Assembly (NCBI GenBank): GCA_003693505.1
Contig: QUZD01000009.1
Span: 124,001-188,000 of the forward strand
Direction of reading: 5' to 3'
DNA length: 64,000 nucleotides
Origin: Pseudonectria foliicola
Taxonomy: Eukaryota > Ascomycota > Sordariomycetes > Hypocreales > Nectriaceae
Part shown: piece after piece, positions 1-11,639 of the stretch
How positions within the stretch are numbered: the first letter of the stretch is position 1
Layout: each line of letters starts with the position of its first letter
The notes under the pieces: generated by a model
The model's input: only the letters and a program-made list of their open reading frames with translations
The model's database searches: none
Told to the model about the DNA's origin: nothing
Made by a program: the position numbers and the translations under genes

Positions 1-1048
1 CCGCCGCGGCAGGGCCGTTGGTGACAGCGCCAATGGCGGGGAGCGGGCCCTGAGAGCCACGCGAGCAAGCGGGAGCCATACGCGGGTCACTGTAGACAGA
101 CTGAGGCTGAGGAGCGGGCTGGTAATCGCGAGGCTCGTGCATCCGCGGCGGTAGCGTAGAGTGCGAGTAGTGTGGCGAAGGATGTTGGTAAGGGGGCATG
201 GCAGTCGGTTTTGAGAGGTGAGGGGGAGGAAGAGCGCCACGATGGTCGTAGGAAGCGTGAGTATAGTGCGGCGGCGGCGGCAGGGTGGTATGCGGATGGG
301 GCGGGAGGGGCACCTGGTGGTGACCAGTAGAGGGATAAGGTGCCACGTAATGGCTATACGGAGGCGTCGCAACGGGCGATGGAGGCCATCCGTAACCGTT
401 CTGGGCGTACTGCGACGCATAGGCCGGTTGATGTTGTTGTTGAGGGGCAACCATGAAGGGAGGCTGCTGCATCGGGGCTCTCGTCAGAGCGGGCGTCTGG
501 TTGGACTCGCCCATACTCGACTCGGGATACATGCCCTTGACCGGCACGATGCCTCGAAGGGAAGGGTCCGAGGACGGCTGAGGAAGGTCGGGCTGGCCGT
601 GCTGAGGTCGGGAGTAGTAGGAGATGAGGTGAAGGTGCTGTCCGTTGGAGGTGGTGATGCTGAATGACTGCTTCATGAGACCATCGGCCTTGTACCGGTA
701 GCCCTCTGGCTCGCCGTCATCCTGGTCCTCGTCGCTACCTCGACCAGAGTCGGGCGTCTTGCCCGCGCCCCGTCTGCTGTTACCGAAGCCACCGCCTCGC
801 TTGCCCTCCATCTCGCGGTACGTCAAGAAGCTGCCCGATACTCGGCTGGCACTCCATGACTTGCCGTCGGTCCACCGTCTCATGCCAGCCTCGCGCTCGT
901 CCCAAACAAAGACGGATCCTGATCGAATAGACTGCCTCTCCTTCTCAGACAATCGTCGCTGCACGCGGGGTAGAAGACCTAACCGACAAGCTTCGAACAG
1001 CTTGATGGCGTCGGCGGGCGTCCGCACGTAACCGTGATACGTTTCCAT
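1..1048 (-). CDS. pac2: Gti1/Pac2 family (WOPR-domain) transcriptional regulator, 5' part, continues beyond the left edge
   Basis: The ATG is at 1048-1046 and the frame stays open to base 1 (about 349 codons, no intron), so the C-terminus lies outside the window. The N-terminus reads METYHGYVRTPADAIKLFEA, followed by a basic stretch, RSGSVFVWDE, RRWTDGKSWSASR and SGSFLTYREMEGK: the first half of the WOPR DNA-binding domain in its Gti1/Pac2 version rather than the Wor1/Ryp1/Sge1 version. A second conserved block (GYRYKADGLMKQSFSI, HLISYYSR) follows at residues 120-150. The rest is Pro/Gln/Tyr-rich and low complexity, as is usual for the activation region of this family. In yeasts and filamentous fungi the family controls gluconate uptake, sexual development and conidiation or virulence; which applies here is inference. 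The upstream spacer is exceptionally long, which would fit a heavily regulated gene. Confidence 0.92.
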   Translation of the reverse strand, partial: METYHGYVRTPADAIKLFEACRLGLLPRVQRRLSEKERQSIRSGSVFVWDEREAGMRRWTDGKSWSASRVSGSFLTYREMEGKRGGGFGNSRRGAGKTPDSGRGSDEDQDDGEPEGYRYKADGLMKQSFSITTSNGQHLHLISYYSRPQHGQPDLPQPSSDPSLRGIVPVKGMYPESSMGESNQTPALTRAPMQQPPFMVAPQQQHQPAYASQYAQNGYGWPPSPVATPPYSHYVAPYPSTGHHQVPLPPHPHTTLPPPPHYTHASYDHRGALPPPHLSKPTAMPPYQHPSPHYSHSTLPPRMHEPRDYQPAPQPQSVYSDPRMAPACSRGSQGPLPAIGAVTNGPAAA

Positions 1049-2793
1049 GATGATGGTGATGTAAGGCTTTGTGTACTGTTTCGCTCAATTGGCGATGAGG
1101 AATGTTGGGAAGAAGTGTTCCTGAAGCCAGGGAGCACAGGAGATTCTTCAAAGTGGTTCAAAGCTCTCTCGGAGATGCCGCCTCCTTGAACAACGCTTGC
1201 AATTCCCCGAGCGCCCCACCGGATCTAATCGAAGCAAGGCTGTTACAAACGCGCTGGATTATTGACGCCTTCTCCACAACGGCAAAAGCCCGAGCGGAAT
1301 TTGTCCACGTCGTCTCCACTGGAAAAAGAATAGCTTCTAGCCGAGGATTGCTTGGCGTGGGACTGGTCTAGTCTCGTGGCCGGATGTAACTAAAAGTCTA
1401 AACCCGACAGAGTCAGTCTTGAGAGGTCTTGGAACCAGGGTAAGGCGTGCGCTATGCAAAAGGCAACGGCGGGCGAGAAGGGATAAGAAGGAGAATGAGA
1501 GCTAGATTAGGGCTGATGAAAGCGGGCGGTCTATGCATAGAACGCTGACAAGATGACACGATGGCACTCAGGCCCGCTTAATCGGCGGCATCGGTAACGC
1601 TTTTGTAATCGGGATGGTGGTGGCTGCTGGATCTCCAAGCTCGTTGAAGTGTGCCGTCAGAGCCGGGCTGTAGCAGCAAAGTATCCACTTGGCACAATTG
1701 CTCTCTCGAGTAATAAGGGGGGCCAGAGGGTGCATGATGATGATGTATGGCATGTATGTTGCCGCTTGGCGATCTCTATCGAGAGATGGAGGGATAACGA
1801 GGAGAATATCGGGAGCGAGAGGTAGATGTCCGGGGCCGCTGGGAATCCCAGGTCTGCACCGCTTCACCTAACAAACTCCGCTTCCTTGGCCCTGGCAATT
1901 CCCGTACCGAGTCCTCACCTGGAACGTCCATGTAGCCGAGGCCGGGCGGAATGAGCCTCGTACAAGAGGGTACATGGTAAGAAGGCTCCTGGTGAGGCGG
2001 CCAGAAGCGCGGCGTAGGAGAAGGAATAGAGAGAAGCAAGGAGGAAGAAGGGGAGAAGTGGGCAACGGACGGGATCTGATGCAACACGAAGAGCAACGGT
2101 CGAGGGACGCTTGACCCAGGCGTTGCTGAACTGGCAACACAAGCACAAGCACAAGCACAAGACTGCCAAATCGGAAAAAGTTGAGACGGGAGACGGAGAC
2201 TTACTGGGGACGTCTGAGGAGTCGAGGGATTGTTTGCTGCGCTGCGTCTCGAGGCGAGGAGAGTGCGCGAATGCGAGCGCGAGTGCGAGTGAGGAAGTGT
2301 TGATTGAGTGCGTGCGTGAGTGAGTGATGGAGTGATGGAGTGATGGAAGTGAACAATGTGTGCAACGTAAAGAGAGCCGCTCTCTGCTGTGCAAGTGCAA
2401 CAAGGGATTATAATACGTAGTCCAAGAGGGCGAGAATTCGTAAAGGCCGGATCATCGAGGCCAGGCCGAATAGCGAAGGGGGGGCTTCCGGGGGCCTTTA
2501 GAGGCTAGATAAGGTTGCGAAGACACATCAGAAAGGGAAAGAACGATGAAGGGGAGGGCGCGATGGTGGATAACTCGGCGACACATGGCCGGCCGTGTGG
2601 AGTACATACATGATGCTGGGTTGCAAGCCGCCAAGAGAGGGGGCGTGGCGATAGCAGAGTCGCTGGTCAAGCTTTTGGCAGGCGCAAAGGTTGGAGGAGA
2701 GATGACGCTGCAGGGCAGGCACCTGGAGCAAGGGTACCGGAATGTGGGAGCCGAGCATCACCAGCCGTTTCGGTCTACGTACACTACCACGAT

Positions 2794-2803
2794 TACCTAG
2801 GTA
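2794..2803. repeat. TACCTAGGTA palindrome, followed by a CTAC tetranucleotide tract
   Basis: An exact 10-bp palindrome that runs into repeated ACCT units to about 2828. It is one of four exact copies in the window (also 26383, 43761, 44432). Confidence 0.9.
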
Positions 2804-4140
2804 CCTACCTACCTACCTGCCTACCTACCACATAAGGTAACTTACAGATCAACCGACTGTGTACTGTACTATGGTACAGACACAAATGGGATGGACTAGA
2901 ACCGTTCACTTAGTTCAGTCAGTTCAGTCAACACCCACAATATGTTTACCTGCTCTGCTGGGCCTGTTATTCCCGCGACCCATCGTTTCGCCTCGGAGAT
3001 GCCAGAACCCAGACACGGTGCCAAGTGCCCCATCCACATCCCATCCCATCCCCATCCCCATCCATCCAGTGTCCACTGCCTGCCGACCGTCCGTATATCC
3101 GTCTGTCCACCACCTTGGTAGCCCATTAGGCAGTCAGTCCGGTTCCAGAGACCTATCCTCTGAGACGTCGACGATGACGATGCACTGAAACACGGATGGC
3201 TGGCTGGAATCGGGCCTCTACAGTACAGATTAACTAGACCTCTACGCCTACCTTGGGTACGGATCAAGAGTCAGCCAGATGGGCCGCCCCAAGGAACAGC
3301 TGGCCGACTGAGCCCAGCACAGGCCCGGCGTTGGGAGGGCGCAGAACCAGAACCCATTATGGAACGTGCTGCCATGCGCCTCACAGAACCAAAACTCCAT
3401 AATATGTACGGATTACGGATTACGGATTACGGATTGCAAGTGGATGGCTTCTCCAAGCGATACGTGCGTGCATACCATGCCATGCATCCTACATAGGTAG
3501 GTAGGTAGGTAGGTACATGATGCATACTTAGTATCCGTACACCAGCCACAACCATGCCCTGTACAGGCACAGGCACACGATGATATTGCCCTGTACAATA
3601 CAGGAGAGATGCAGATAGGGTGGAGTGCACGCACGCGCCTCGGGCGATGAAGATGGATTCAAAAGGACGCTTGAATGAGCGGCATCCTTTCCCGATACAG
3701 TGCAGGAGAGATAGGTCGGCCGAGTCTCCCAGTTCCCAGTCTTCCACCGACGACTTGAGTCTGATTGTGACTCTGTTTTTTGGCATGCGCGCCGCCGGTG
3801 CGTACATCGCCATCTCCCGACAAGTCGCCCTCGCATCATTCCGCCATTCCTCGGCTCGCCAGTTCCTGCAACGGACAGTTTACTGATTACATACTGTTTA
3901 CTGGGCCACCCACTGTGGTGAGTAGTCTTTAAGGTCATTACCAAGCTTATTTCGAGGCAAAAAAGAAAGCCTTGGTTCGCGCGTTAGCAGGGAGGGTCAT
4001 GCCGAGCTTGCCAGACAGAGACGACCGGGGGGTGTGCAGGAGTGCATTTAGCAGCCTAGCAGTGCGCGGCCCTACTGCCCGCTGTGGTTTGGTCGCTGAT
4101 CCCTCGATGTGAACTTAAACGCGCCGCCCCATGGACGGCT

Positions 4141-4160
4141 GTACATACATATGTATGTAC
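4141..4160. repeat. Perfect 20-bp GTAC/CATATG palindrome
   Basis: Bases 4141-4160 read the same on both strands, built from GTACATACAT and its complement. It lies in the gene-free region upstream of pac2. Confidence 0.9.
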
Positions 4161-6609
4161 GGGAAGGACTCGGGTCCTTTACTGCTGTAGCATGGTGATT
4201 TCCGCTCATCCGCCGATGCATGCGGTAGTGCTGTACGGAGTACCTAGTAGAGAGAACTGGCTTGGGGGGTGTGCACGGTACATCCATTAACTGGGTGGTA
4301 AAACACAGACTGCCTGATCAACTCGTCCGTCCTCGGCACGGATACATGCTCGAGTCGATGCACGATACGATGTGCGTGCACGGCGGGTGATGCGGCTACA
4401 ATAGTACCTATCTACCTACCTAATAAGCTACCCAACCAGCCAGCCAAGTAGGTAGCCAAGTAGTCAAGTAGCCAAGCGAGCCAGATACAGTAGGCTGCTT
4501 CTGCTTGAGCCCCAAGAGAACAAGAGGGCTTGGCTTGGCTCCATGATCCGCTACAGCACAAATGCCGTGGCTGCCGTGTCACACCCCTCCTCCTGGCCCT
4601 GCATTTTCCTTTTCTGGCAACCCTCGAGCAGCCCTGTTGTTGCAGCAGCCCCGAAGCGCGAGTACGTACAGTACAATACAGATCTCTCCGTAGAGGTAGG
4701 TACCGTACATACATACACGACGGTAGCTCAGTCTCGCCTTGCCGCCCTCCTCCTCCACCCTCCAATCCAACCCAACCCCGAACGCCGTTGCAAGATATAG
4801 ACGCAGTGCGAGTGGGTTCTCCGTGCCCCGGAGGCTCTGTTCGCTGCTAATCCCGGGAGCACATTACAGACTACAAGACCCAGCGCTCCCCAGGAAGGCA
4901 ACTCAACCCAGCGATCCTCACCCTCTGCCGGCACGCCCCCTGCTGGCGCCTCCACTTCGGCCGAGAGAGGCTCCGCCGAAAGCCTTGGGACCCAGCCTAC
5001 TCCGTGCTCTAGTCCATACTGTACATATGCACATATGTACATACATACTCTCTTCTCTTCCCTGTCTCTTTTTTTTTTTCTTCCCTCGCCCTACCAGACA
5101 CGCCGTGTACTTGCCGTAGGGTCTCCTCAATAAAATTCGTACACGCTGATGGACCCATAATGGCCCCCGGGGCCAATCATCTTCTCCCGCTGTGACGTCT
5201 TTGCGGATAATAGTGGATAATCTCGTACGCAGTAATTGAGTTTCTATACCTGCTGATCGAAACAAGGAGACGAGACGAGACACATCACAAAACAACACAA
5301 CATAACAAAACACGACACAACACAACACAGCACAGCACAGCATCGCGATACAAGACTAAGACACGGCCGTTAAGACGCCCTCGACCGTCTTGTTTGTCGT
5401 CACACACAATCTCGCCTTTTTTTTTCCCCTTTTCCCGTGCTACCGTACCATCGCCTGCCCGTCAAAACCAACCCCCCTTCCATCTTCAACTCGTCTCGCC
5501 TTATCGCCCTGTCGCTTTGTCGTCCTGCCGCCATCGTCGTCCGTCCCTCTTTTTGCAATATGCAAATCATGGCGGTGCGGCGTGTCATGAGTTGTCCTCG
5601 GATACCCCGAGCCCCATTCTGCACCCATCATCTCCACGGTTGACGTCGTTATGGGCCGGAAATAGTCCAGAAAGAGAGAAGAAAAAGAAGGAAACCCACA
5701 GGGGAGCGGCCCACTCCGTCCGTGCTGCTCCGTGCTGCTCCTGGGAGCCAAGCAAAGCCAAGCAAAGCAGCAAGGAGCTCCTGAAGCTCTTGGTCAAGCA
5801 GGTCCCTCTATACAGTACTCCGTATACCTTTACCTATGTGCAGCGCCCCTCAACTCCGGGACATGACCGACGCCAGCGTCATGCCCGGCCCGATGACCAC
5901 TTTGCAACTGCTGTCTCGTCGACGGAAGAGTCCGTGTCCCACGGCTCATTCATGCTTAGATGCTTAGAAACCATGGGCGCATCCTTGGCGCCCCTCCCTC
6001 CCCTTGAGCTCCCGTACTAATCTGTATCCTGACCATGTACAATGAGTCGAGTTTTGTCTTGGCCCGGCCGCCCAGCCAGGTGCCAGCCAACAGCCAACCG
6101 TGCCAACCAATCATCCCATCTATCCCCAACGCCGCTCTCTACCGTGTTTCGTCAGGAGCTGCTCTGCTGCTCTGCTTCTTCACTAGCTCCCCCTCCTCCT
6201 CAGCCCTGCCCTAGCCAACTTTTCTTGGCGACCCGCTAAGCGGACATCATGTCCGAGGCAAATCTCTCAAAACATACAAGCTCACACCAGCCGCCGCCAC
6301 TTTTCTTGGTGAAATTCTGCAGCGCAAAGAAGGAAAAAAAAATATAGAGGCCCACTGCCTGTCAGCAACTGCCGTTGCACGCTTCCATGCTTGCATTTGT
6401 AAGACGGGGGCATGTCCCAGCTCTCACGATAGTGGCATTCTGATTCCGCCCCGTCCATTTCCTCCCCAAGCAAAGGGCCCGAGGCAAAGGGCGCGGAAAT
6501 TGGCCACGGCTGCTCTGCTCTCGCGGCCGATCCGCAAACCTCACGCGAGGCGGACGGTGTGCTGTTAGAAGCCAACGACGGCCCGCCCTGTTCGTCACTG
6601 TACATATGT

Positions 6610-6651
6610 ACATACATACATGCATTCATACACACATACATGTATGTATGT
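6610..6651. repeat. 13-bp perfect inverted repeat with 16-nt spacer
   Basis: The arms 6610-6622 (ACATACATACATG) and 6639-6651 are exact reverse complements, so the site could form a hairpin. It lies in the spacer upstream of pac2 and no coding gene overlaps it. Confidence 0.85.
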
Positions 6652-9600
6652 CGCATGCGGCGAACAGGCATGCTGCGGTACTTGCCAATGCTAGTCTCAG
6701 ATGCCAAGACGGCCTTCTCAGGCACAACCTCAGGTTGGGTTGCGGTTTCGGGCGTAGGATCTCTAAGCTTAACTGACTTGGAAAATGCATGCCGCCAAGC
6801 TGCTTGGCCCGGCCAAATATGATCTATAAGGCCTGTAGTGACCAATATGACCAACAAAAATTCGGCTTGGTCCAGATCTGGGCAATCCACTGGCTGCAAG
6901 TGGCAAAGATGCAACGGGATTTACATACATGCCTTGTTCCAATCTCAAAGGATACTACATACAGGTCGATGCTACTATGTACAGTGCATACTGCACTACT
7001 GTGCGTCGCCCACATCGTACACCGACTGGCCACATTTCTCTCTGGGCTCTATCGACAATACGTACAACTCACCGTGATCCGTCACTGTCTGCCGAGGGGT
7101 CCTCCTGTAACAATCCTTCATGCCGCCGTAAAACCACCGAGACTGGGTATCTCACCGAAAAAGCCCACCAGGCTGCTGCCCCCTGACCGTGGTGGTTTGC
7201 AATGCCGAGCAAGGCCGCATGAACAGGACCAATGCAGCGCCTTGATGAGTACGTACATGATCAAAATAATAATGGTGCTACAGAGGTACTCGTCACAATA
7301 AAAAGTCTCACGTCCAAAGGGGGGGGCGGCTGATCCCACTTTAGGGGACCCGGATCGCCTCGCCCTGTCTGTCACCTTATCGCCGCTTTGGCCCGCCCTC
7401 ATTTTCGCGTACGAAATCGCTAGCAGGAGGACATGGTGCCCCCGTCGCATTCATTGTGATTCCACGCCAACAGGGCAGGCTGCCAGGTCCGTAGGGCTAC
7501 TTGGTGGTAGGACGGAGTAAGTGAGATGTGCATATACACTACGCGCCTAGGAGGCGCCTCCTCGACACAAGCTTGTTGGTCTGGCCGTCTGGTTCAGGGC
7601 TGGCCCGCTAAAACAAGCTTCATTCAATTTGCGTCGTGACTCGGGAAAATCGGCCTAGATTTTCTCAATCTTCTTTTCCATCCTTCTCTTTTTCTTCTGC
7701 AACACCCCACCCTGCTAGCGGGCCCCATTCCCCACACCGAGCTCATGACGTCGTTTTGCCGACTCGGTCCCGGGAGATCAGAGACAACTGTGTCGCTCTG
7801 CTAGGCTCTAGGCGTGCCGTCCAAGCCGTCCAAGCCGTGAACCCTCTAGGTTAGCAGGCATCCAAGCCAGTTTCCCATATGTGTGGCGTGTCGATAGCCA
7901 TGCAAAACCCGCCTGGCCAAGCCCACGTCTCGGGAAATCGGCTTTCGGCTCCTGGGTATGGGCTTTTTCTTGACTCAGAGTACAGGTCTGCGCGTACTGT
8001 ACATTGTATTGTACACGACAGATCTGCCGCTGGTGTGTGAAGATTGAAGCTGCAGTCCTTTTGTCCGCCAAGCTGTCGCCCAGCTGCAACATGGGCCGGT
8101 GAGTGGTTGCTCTTGGGTCACGGTCGCTGCTACTAGAGTGTTGAGAAAATGACTGGTGTCGGCCATCTGCTGACCTTGGGGGGATTCTAGGCGGCTAACG
8201 AGTCGAGGTAATGGTACCATGACCAGGCCTCGAGCGGCGGGCATTTTCGTCTCATCGACTGCAATGTAGATCTACTACGTACCTAGGCAGGTAGCCCGTA
8301 CTTGGCTCGCCGATTGGCATCGAACTGTTTGCACTGCTAGAGGCGATACTTTCCGTATGTTTCACACAGAGACTTGGCTACACGTAGGTGCAGCGACAGG
8401 CGCTCGCCAGTCCTTGCCAGTTGTCCCCCAAGTCTCCATGGCACTTGGGGTCTGGCATGTAGGCAATAATGTACGTATCTTGATCAGGTGCGCCTTTTGC
8501 CAGGCGCTGGATTAAGCATGAATTTAAGCGTTGTCAGCCACTAGCTTGGCACGGAGGGTTTTCCGCGAGGGCGTGGGCGCATCGTTGCTTTTTTGGGGGC
8601 CAAGACGCCCCCTCCCCCCTTCCTCCCCTGTGGCTGTCGAGTGGCATTCACTCTTTAGGACCATAACCACCAAAGGCCTGTCAGTTGATCGTTAATTAGT
8701 CGAACAGAGGTCCGCCAAGAGGGAGGCAAGGACTCAATGCGAGGGCTTGGCCGGATTAGCAGGCCGAAAGGGGGACGGACAACGGGGGGGGCAGGGAAAG
8801 ATGCGCATCGTGGGCTCGACTGGAGCCAGCCTGTGGCTTTTCCAGACCTAGAGGCCCATGGCCCTTGGTGCAGTTTGAGATGCCGTCAGAACCGACTTGG
8901 CTGCCAGGGGGGGTGCGGGGCCGGGTTTCACAATGAGCCAAGATTGATCCAAAGTGATGCTGAGGCTTATTCCCGGACATGTTCGCGGAGCCGTGTGGGT
9001 CGGATTTGACTATAGTCTTGCGAGGTGGTTGTTCCAATTGCCACTAGAGGAGTATGAATGACCAAGCACCCACGCAGCCCACGCACCCTGGAGCGATTCG
9101 ATGCACGTCTCCAGAGGATGGAGTAAGATGAGGTAACAGGAAGCAGGACAAGAAAAGCCAACGGGTGGGTGAGAAAATAAGTCTAAATACTGTGCAAGGG
9201 AAAAAACAAAGTCAAAAGATGCCGTGGCGCCCGGGCCAAGGTTTGCGATTGTCATCCTCACCGTCGTCATCGTCCCCGTCAGTCAGCGGGAACACGAGGA
9301 AGAGCAAGAAGGAAAAAAAATAGACGGGGAACTACTTGGACAGAAGCCAAGCACGAGCAAAAGGAGTGGGGTGGGCTGACTGGCACCATGGATATATCGG
9401 CATCTCCTCTCTTTCTCTGGGTCGGGCTGGAGGATTCGCACTGCCATACTATGCATGTGTACAGGCAGGCAGGCAGGCAGGCAGAGCACAACAACAGCGA
9501 GAGTCTGCCGATCTGACCAAAGTGTGCCGTCCCATCACTCGCCATTCGACTTGACTCCCACAACTACAGATAAGACGCACACTGCACCATACCAATCCAA

Positions 9601-9924
9601 TCAAGCCCCAACTGGCACCCTGGCTTGCCTGGCCCCCAGAGGCCTGAGCAACCCTGAACCTGAGCTGCACCCAAACCTTAATGGGCGCGAAGCTTTTGGC
9701 TCGCGGCGGCCTTGCAGCCAGGGCCAAAGCTTGGCGTGGTGCGGCTGCATGCTTATCCGCCATAAGGCCTTGCAAGCGGGCTTTCTCTCCCTTTCCCATT
9801 CCCTCTTGCAAAGTACACTCGCTCACTGCCCGTCCAATTGGGTGCTGTCCCCATCGCATTCTGATTCCCCATCCCCAGCGTCGCCGTCGTATGATTTCAC
9901 TGCCCGTGGCGCACCATTGGCCAC

Positions 9925-9940
9925 TGTACAGTACTGTACA
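9925..9940. repeat. Perfect 16-bp TGTACAGTACTGTACA palindrome
   Basis: Exact self-complementary 16-mer in the gene-free spacer, composed of overlapping TGTACA and AGTACT palindromes. Confidence 0.9.
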
Positions 9941-11575
9941 TTTGCCGACACTACAACGTGAAATGCTACGACAGATATGTATGTACAGCGCGGAATGAAT
10001 GCCCCAAGCGTGCATGGGTCGGTCGAGGCCCAGCCGGGGCTTGTCTACTTGTCCGTCCGTCGAGAAACGGCTCCAGCAGTCGAGCTGGTTTGTTACCCTA
10101 CAACGTTCCGCCACACATCCCCCCCCCCCGGGGAGGAAGCGGCAGCAGGCAAGCCACAACAGGCAGACTGTCTGATATTGACGGTACCGGCGATAAGCCT
10201 CAGCTGCACGGAGCGGTCGAGACCACTTGCGGCGGGTGCTGAAGAGGCTTCAATCCATTAAAATTCGATACAGTCCCGGGGGTTGGGCTGGGGAAAGGCA
10301 CACCAACCATGCCAATGTTCCTCCATGGGCCCAGACCCAAAACGGGCTTGTCTCGTCGTCTCGCCTCGTGTCGCACCCTCCGCAGAGAACAGAGAAGGAG
10401 TCCGTCCGCGAAGCTGGGCAAGCTGGACAATTGGTTCGATTAGGCGGTGGTCAGTGGGGAAGCGAAGCGCATTCCCTGCATTAGTAGCGCACGACTATTG
10501 TACCTTACCTGCTCTGGTACGTACTGGATACTGCTAGCTTGCTGCTAACTCGTACATCACCTCTCATGCTTTGCTCGCCGGGCACGAGCAAGCACCCAGG
10601 CCAGGCCTTGAGTCGTTGGCGGTCTGGACTCGGCGCCTGGTCAGGCGTATTTTTCTGGGCTCGTTTCTAACGTGTCGAATTACGCTTCCATGAACAGATT
10701 CGCCGTGCGCTATCGCCTCCTGACTTTACTTCACTTCGCTTCGCTGACAGCAAAGCCTCACTATTTTTACTATTTTTACTCTGTAACGGTGGGGGGTGCT
10801 TGGGATTCTTGCGACTTGCCCTGCTGTGGGCATGGGCATCGATTGTTGCCCTTGCTCATCGCAATTGCGGCCCTGAGGAATGAGCGCCGCTTAAATCGGC
10901 ATCGTGGACCCTTGTTTATATCTCGCACCCACATGACACGCAGTCGCAGTATCACTACATAGGTACTGTACAGCACCCCGTACTTAGCAGCCGACTGCGA
11001 TATGAGCGATATGAGCGATATCATGTGTGCCGAGCCGCGAGCTGAGCTGAGCTGAGTTGAGCGATATGAGCAAGCCCGGCAAAGCCTCCCACATCCCTTT
11101 ATTTGTCTACTTGGCTGTGACCCTGCCCGCCAAGCTGCCGCCGCCGAGCCGAGCATCCTCCCTCGTCCAGCTGTCATTTTACCGCCAGCCATGTTACAGA
11201 ACAATGTGCTGCATGTGATGTGATCCGCACCGAGTAGGGCGAGTAGGACGAGTAGGACGAGTACGGGGTGGAAATCTGCACTTGCAGACTACCGGTGCTC
11301 GACGGTCTTGTTTCTACATGGTACGGATACTTGTCCATTTGGACGGGCTCCCCACCCCATGCCATGCGTCCCGATGGGACGCTTAAGCTTAATTCGTAGA
11401 TTCGTGTCGTCACGCAGAGCCAGGCTGACGCGTTGTGCCGGCAAAGACGGAATGCTTCTGGGGGTCTCGCGCTGACATCAGCCCCTCGACCGCCCGCCTG
11501 GAGACGCTTGCTCATTACGGGAGAATGATGGTGATTTGCTCCATACGAGCAACGGAGCAGGGTGTGCTCTGTACA

Positions 11576-11639
11576 GATTACTCGATTACTCGATTACTCG
11601 ATTACTCGATTACTCGATTACTCGATTACTCGATTACTC
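11576..11639. repeat. Tandem array of eight perfect GATTACTC units
   Basis: Eight head-to-tail copies of the 8-mer GATTACTC, followed by two or three decayed units (AATCACTC, AATTCCTC) to about 11655. An 8-bp period does not preserve a reading frame until three units have passed, so the peptide LLDYSITR seen in all three frames is a by-product. The array sits in the spacer between pac2 and the asparaginyl-tRNA synthetase gene. Confidence 0.95.

Noticed and set aside
5394..6020. A 208-codon plus-strand frame
   Set aside because: Driven by C/T-rich simple sequence (Pro/Ser/Arg/His) with no conserved feature or splice context.
9449..10159. A 236-codon minus-strand frame in the pac2 upstream region
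   Set aside because: Composition is rich in Cys, Trp and Arg without pattern, and no matching exons or domain are seen.
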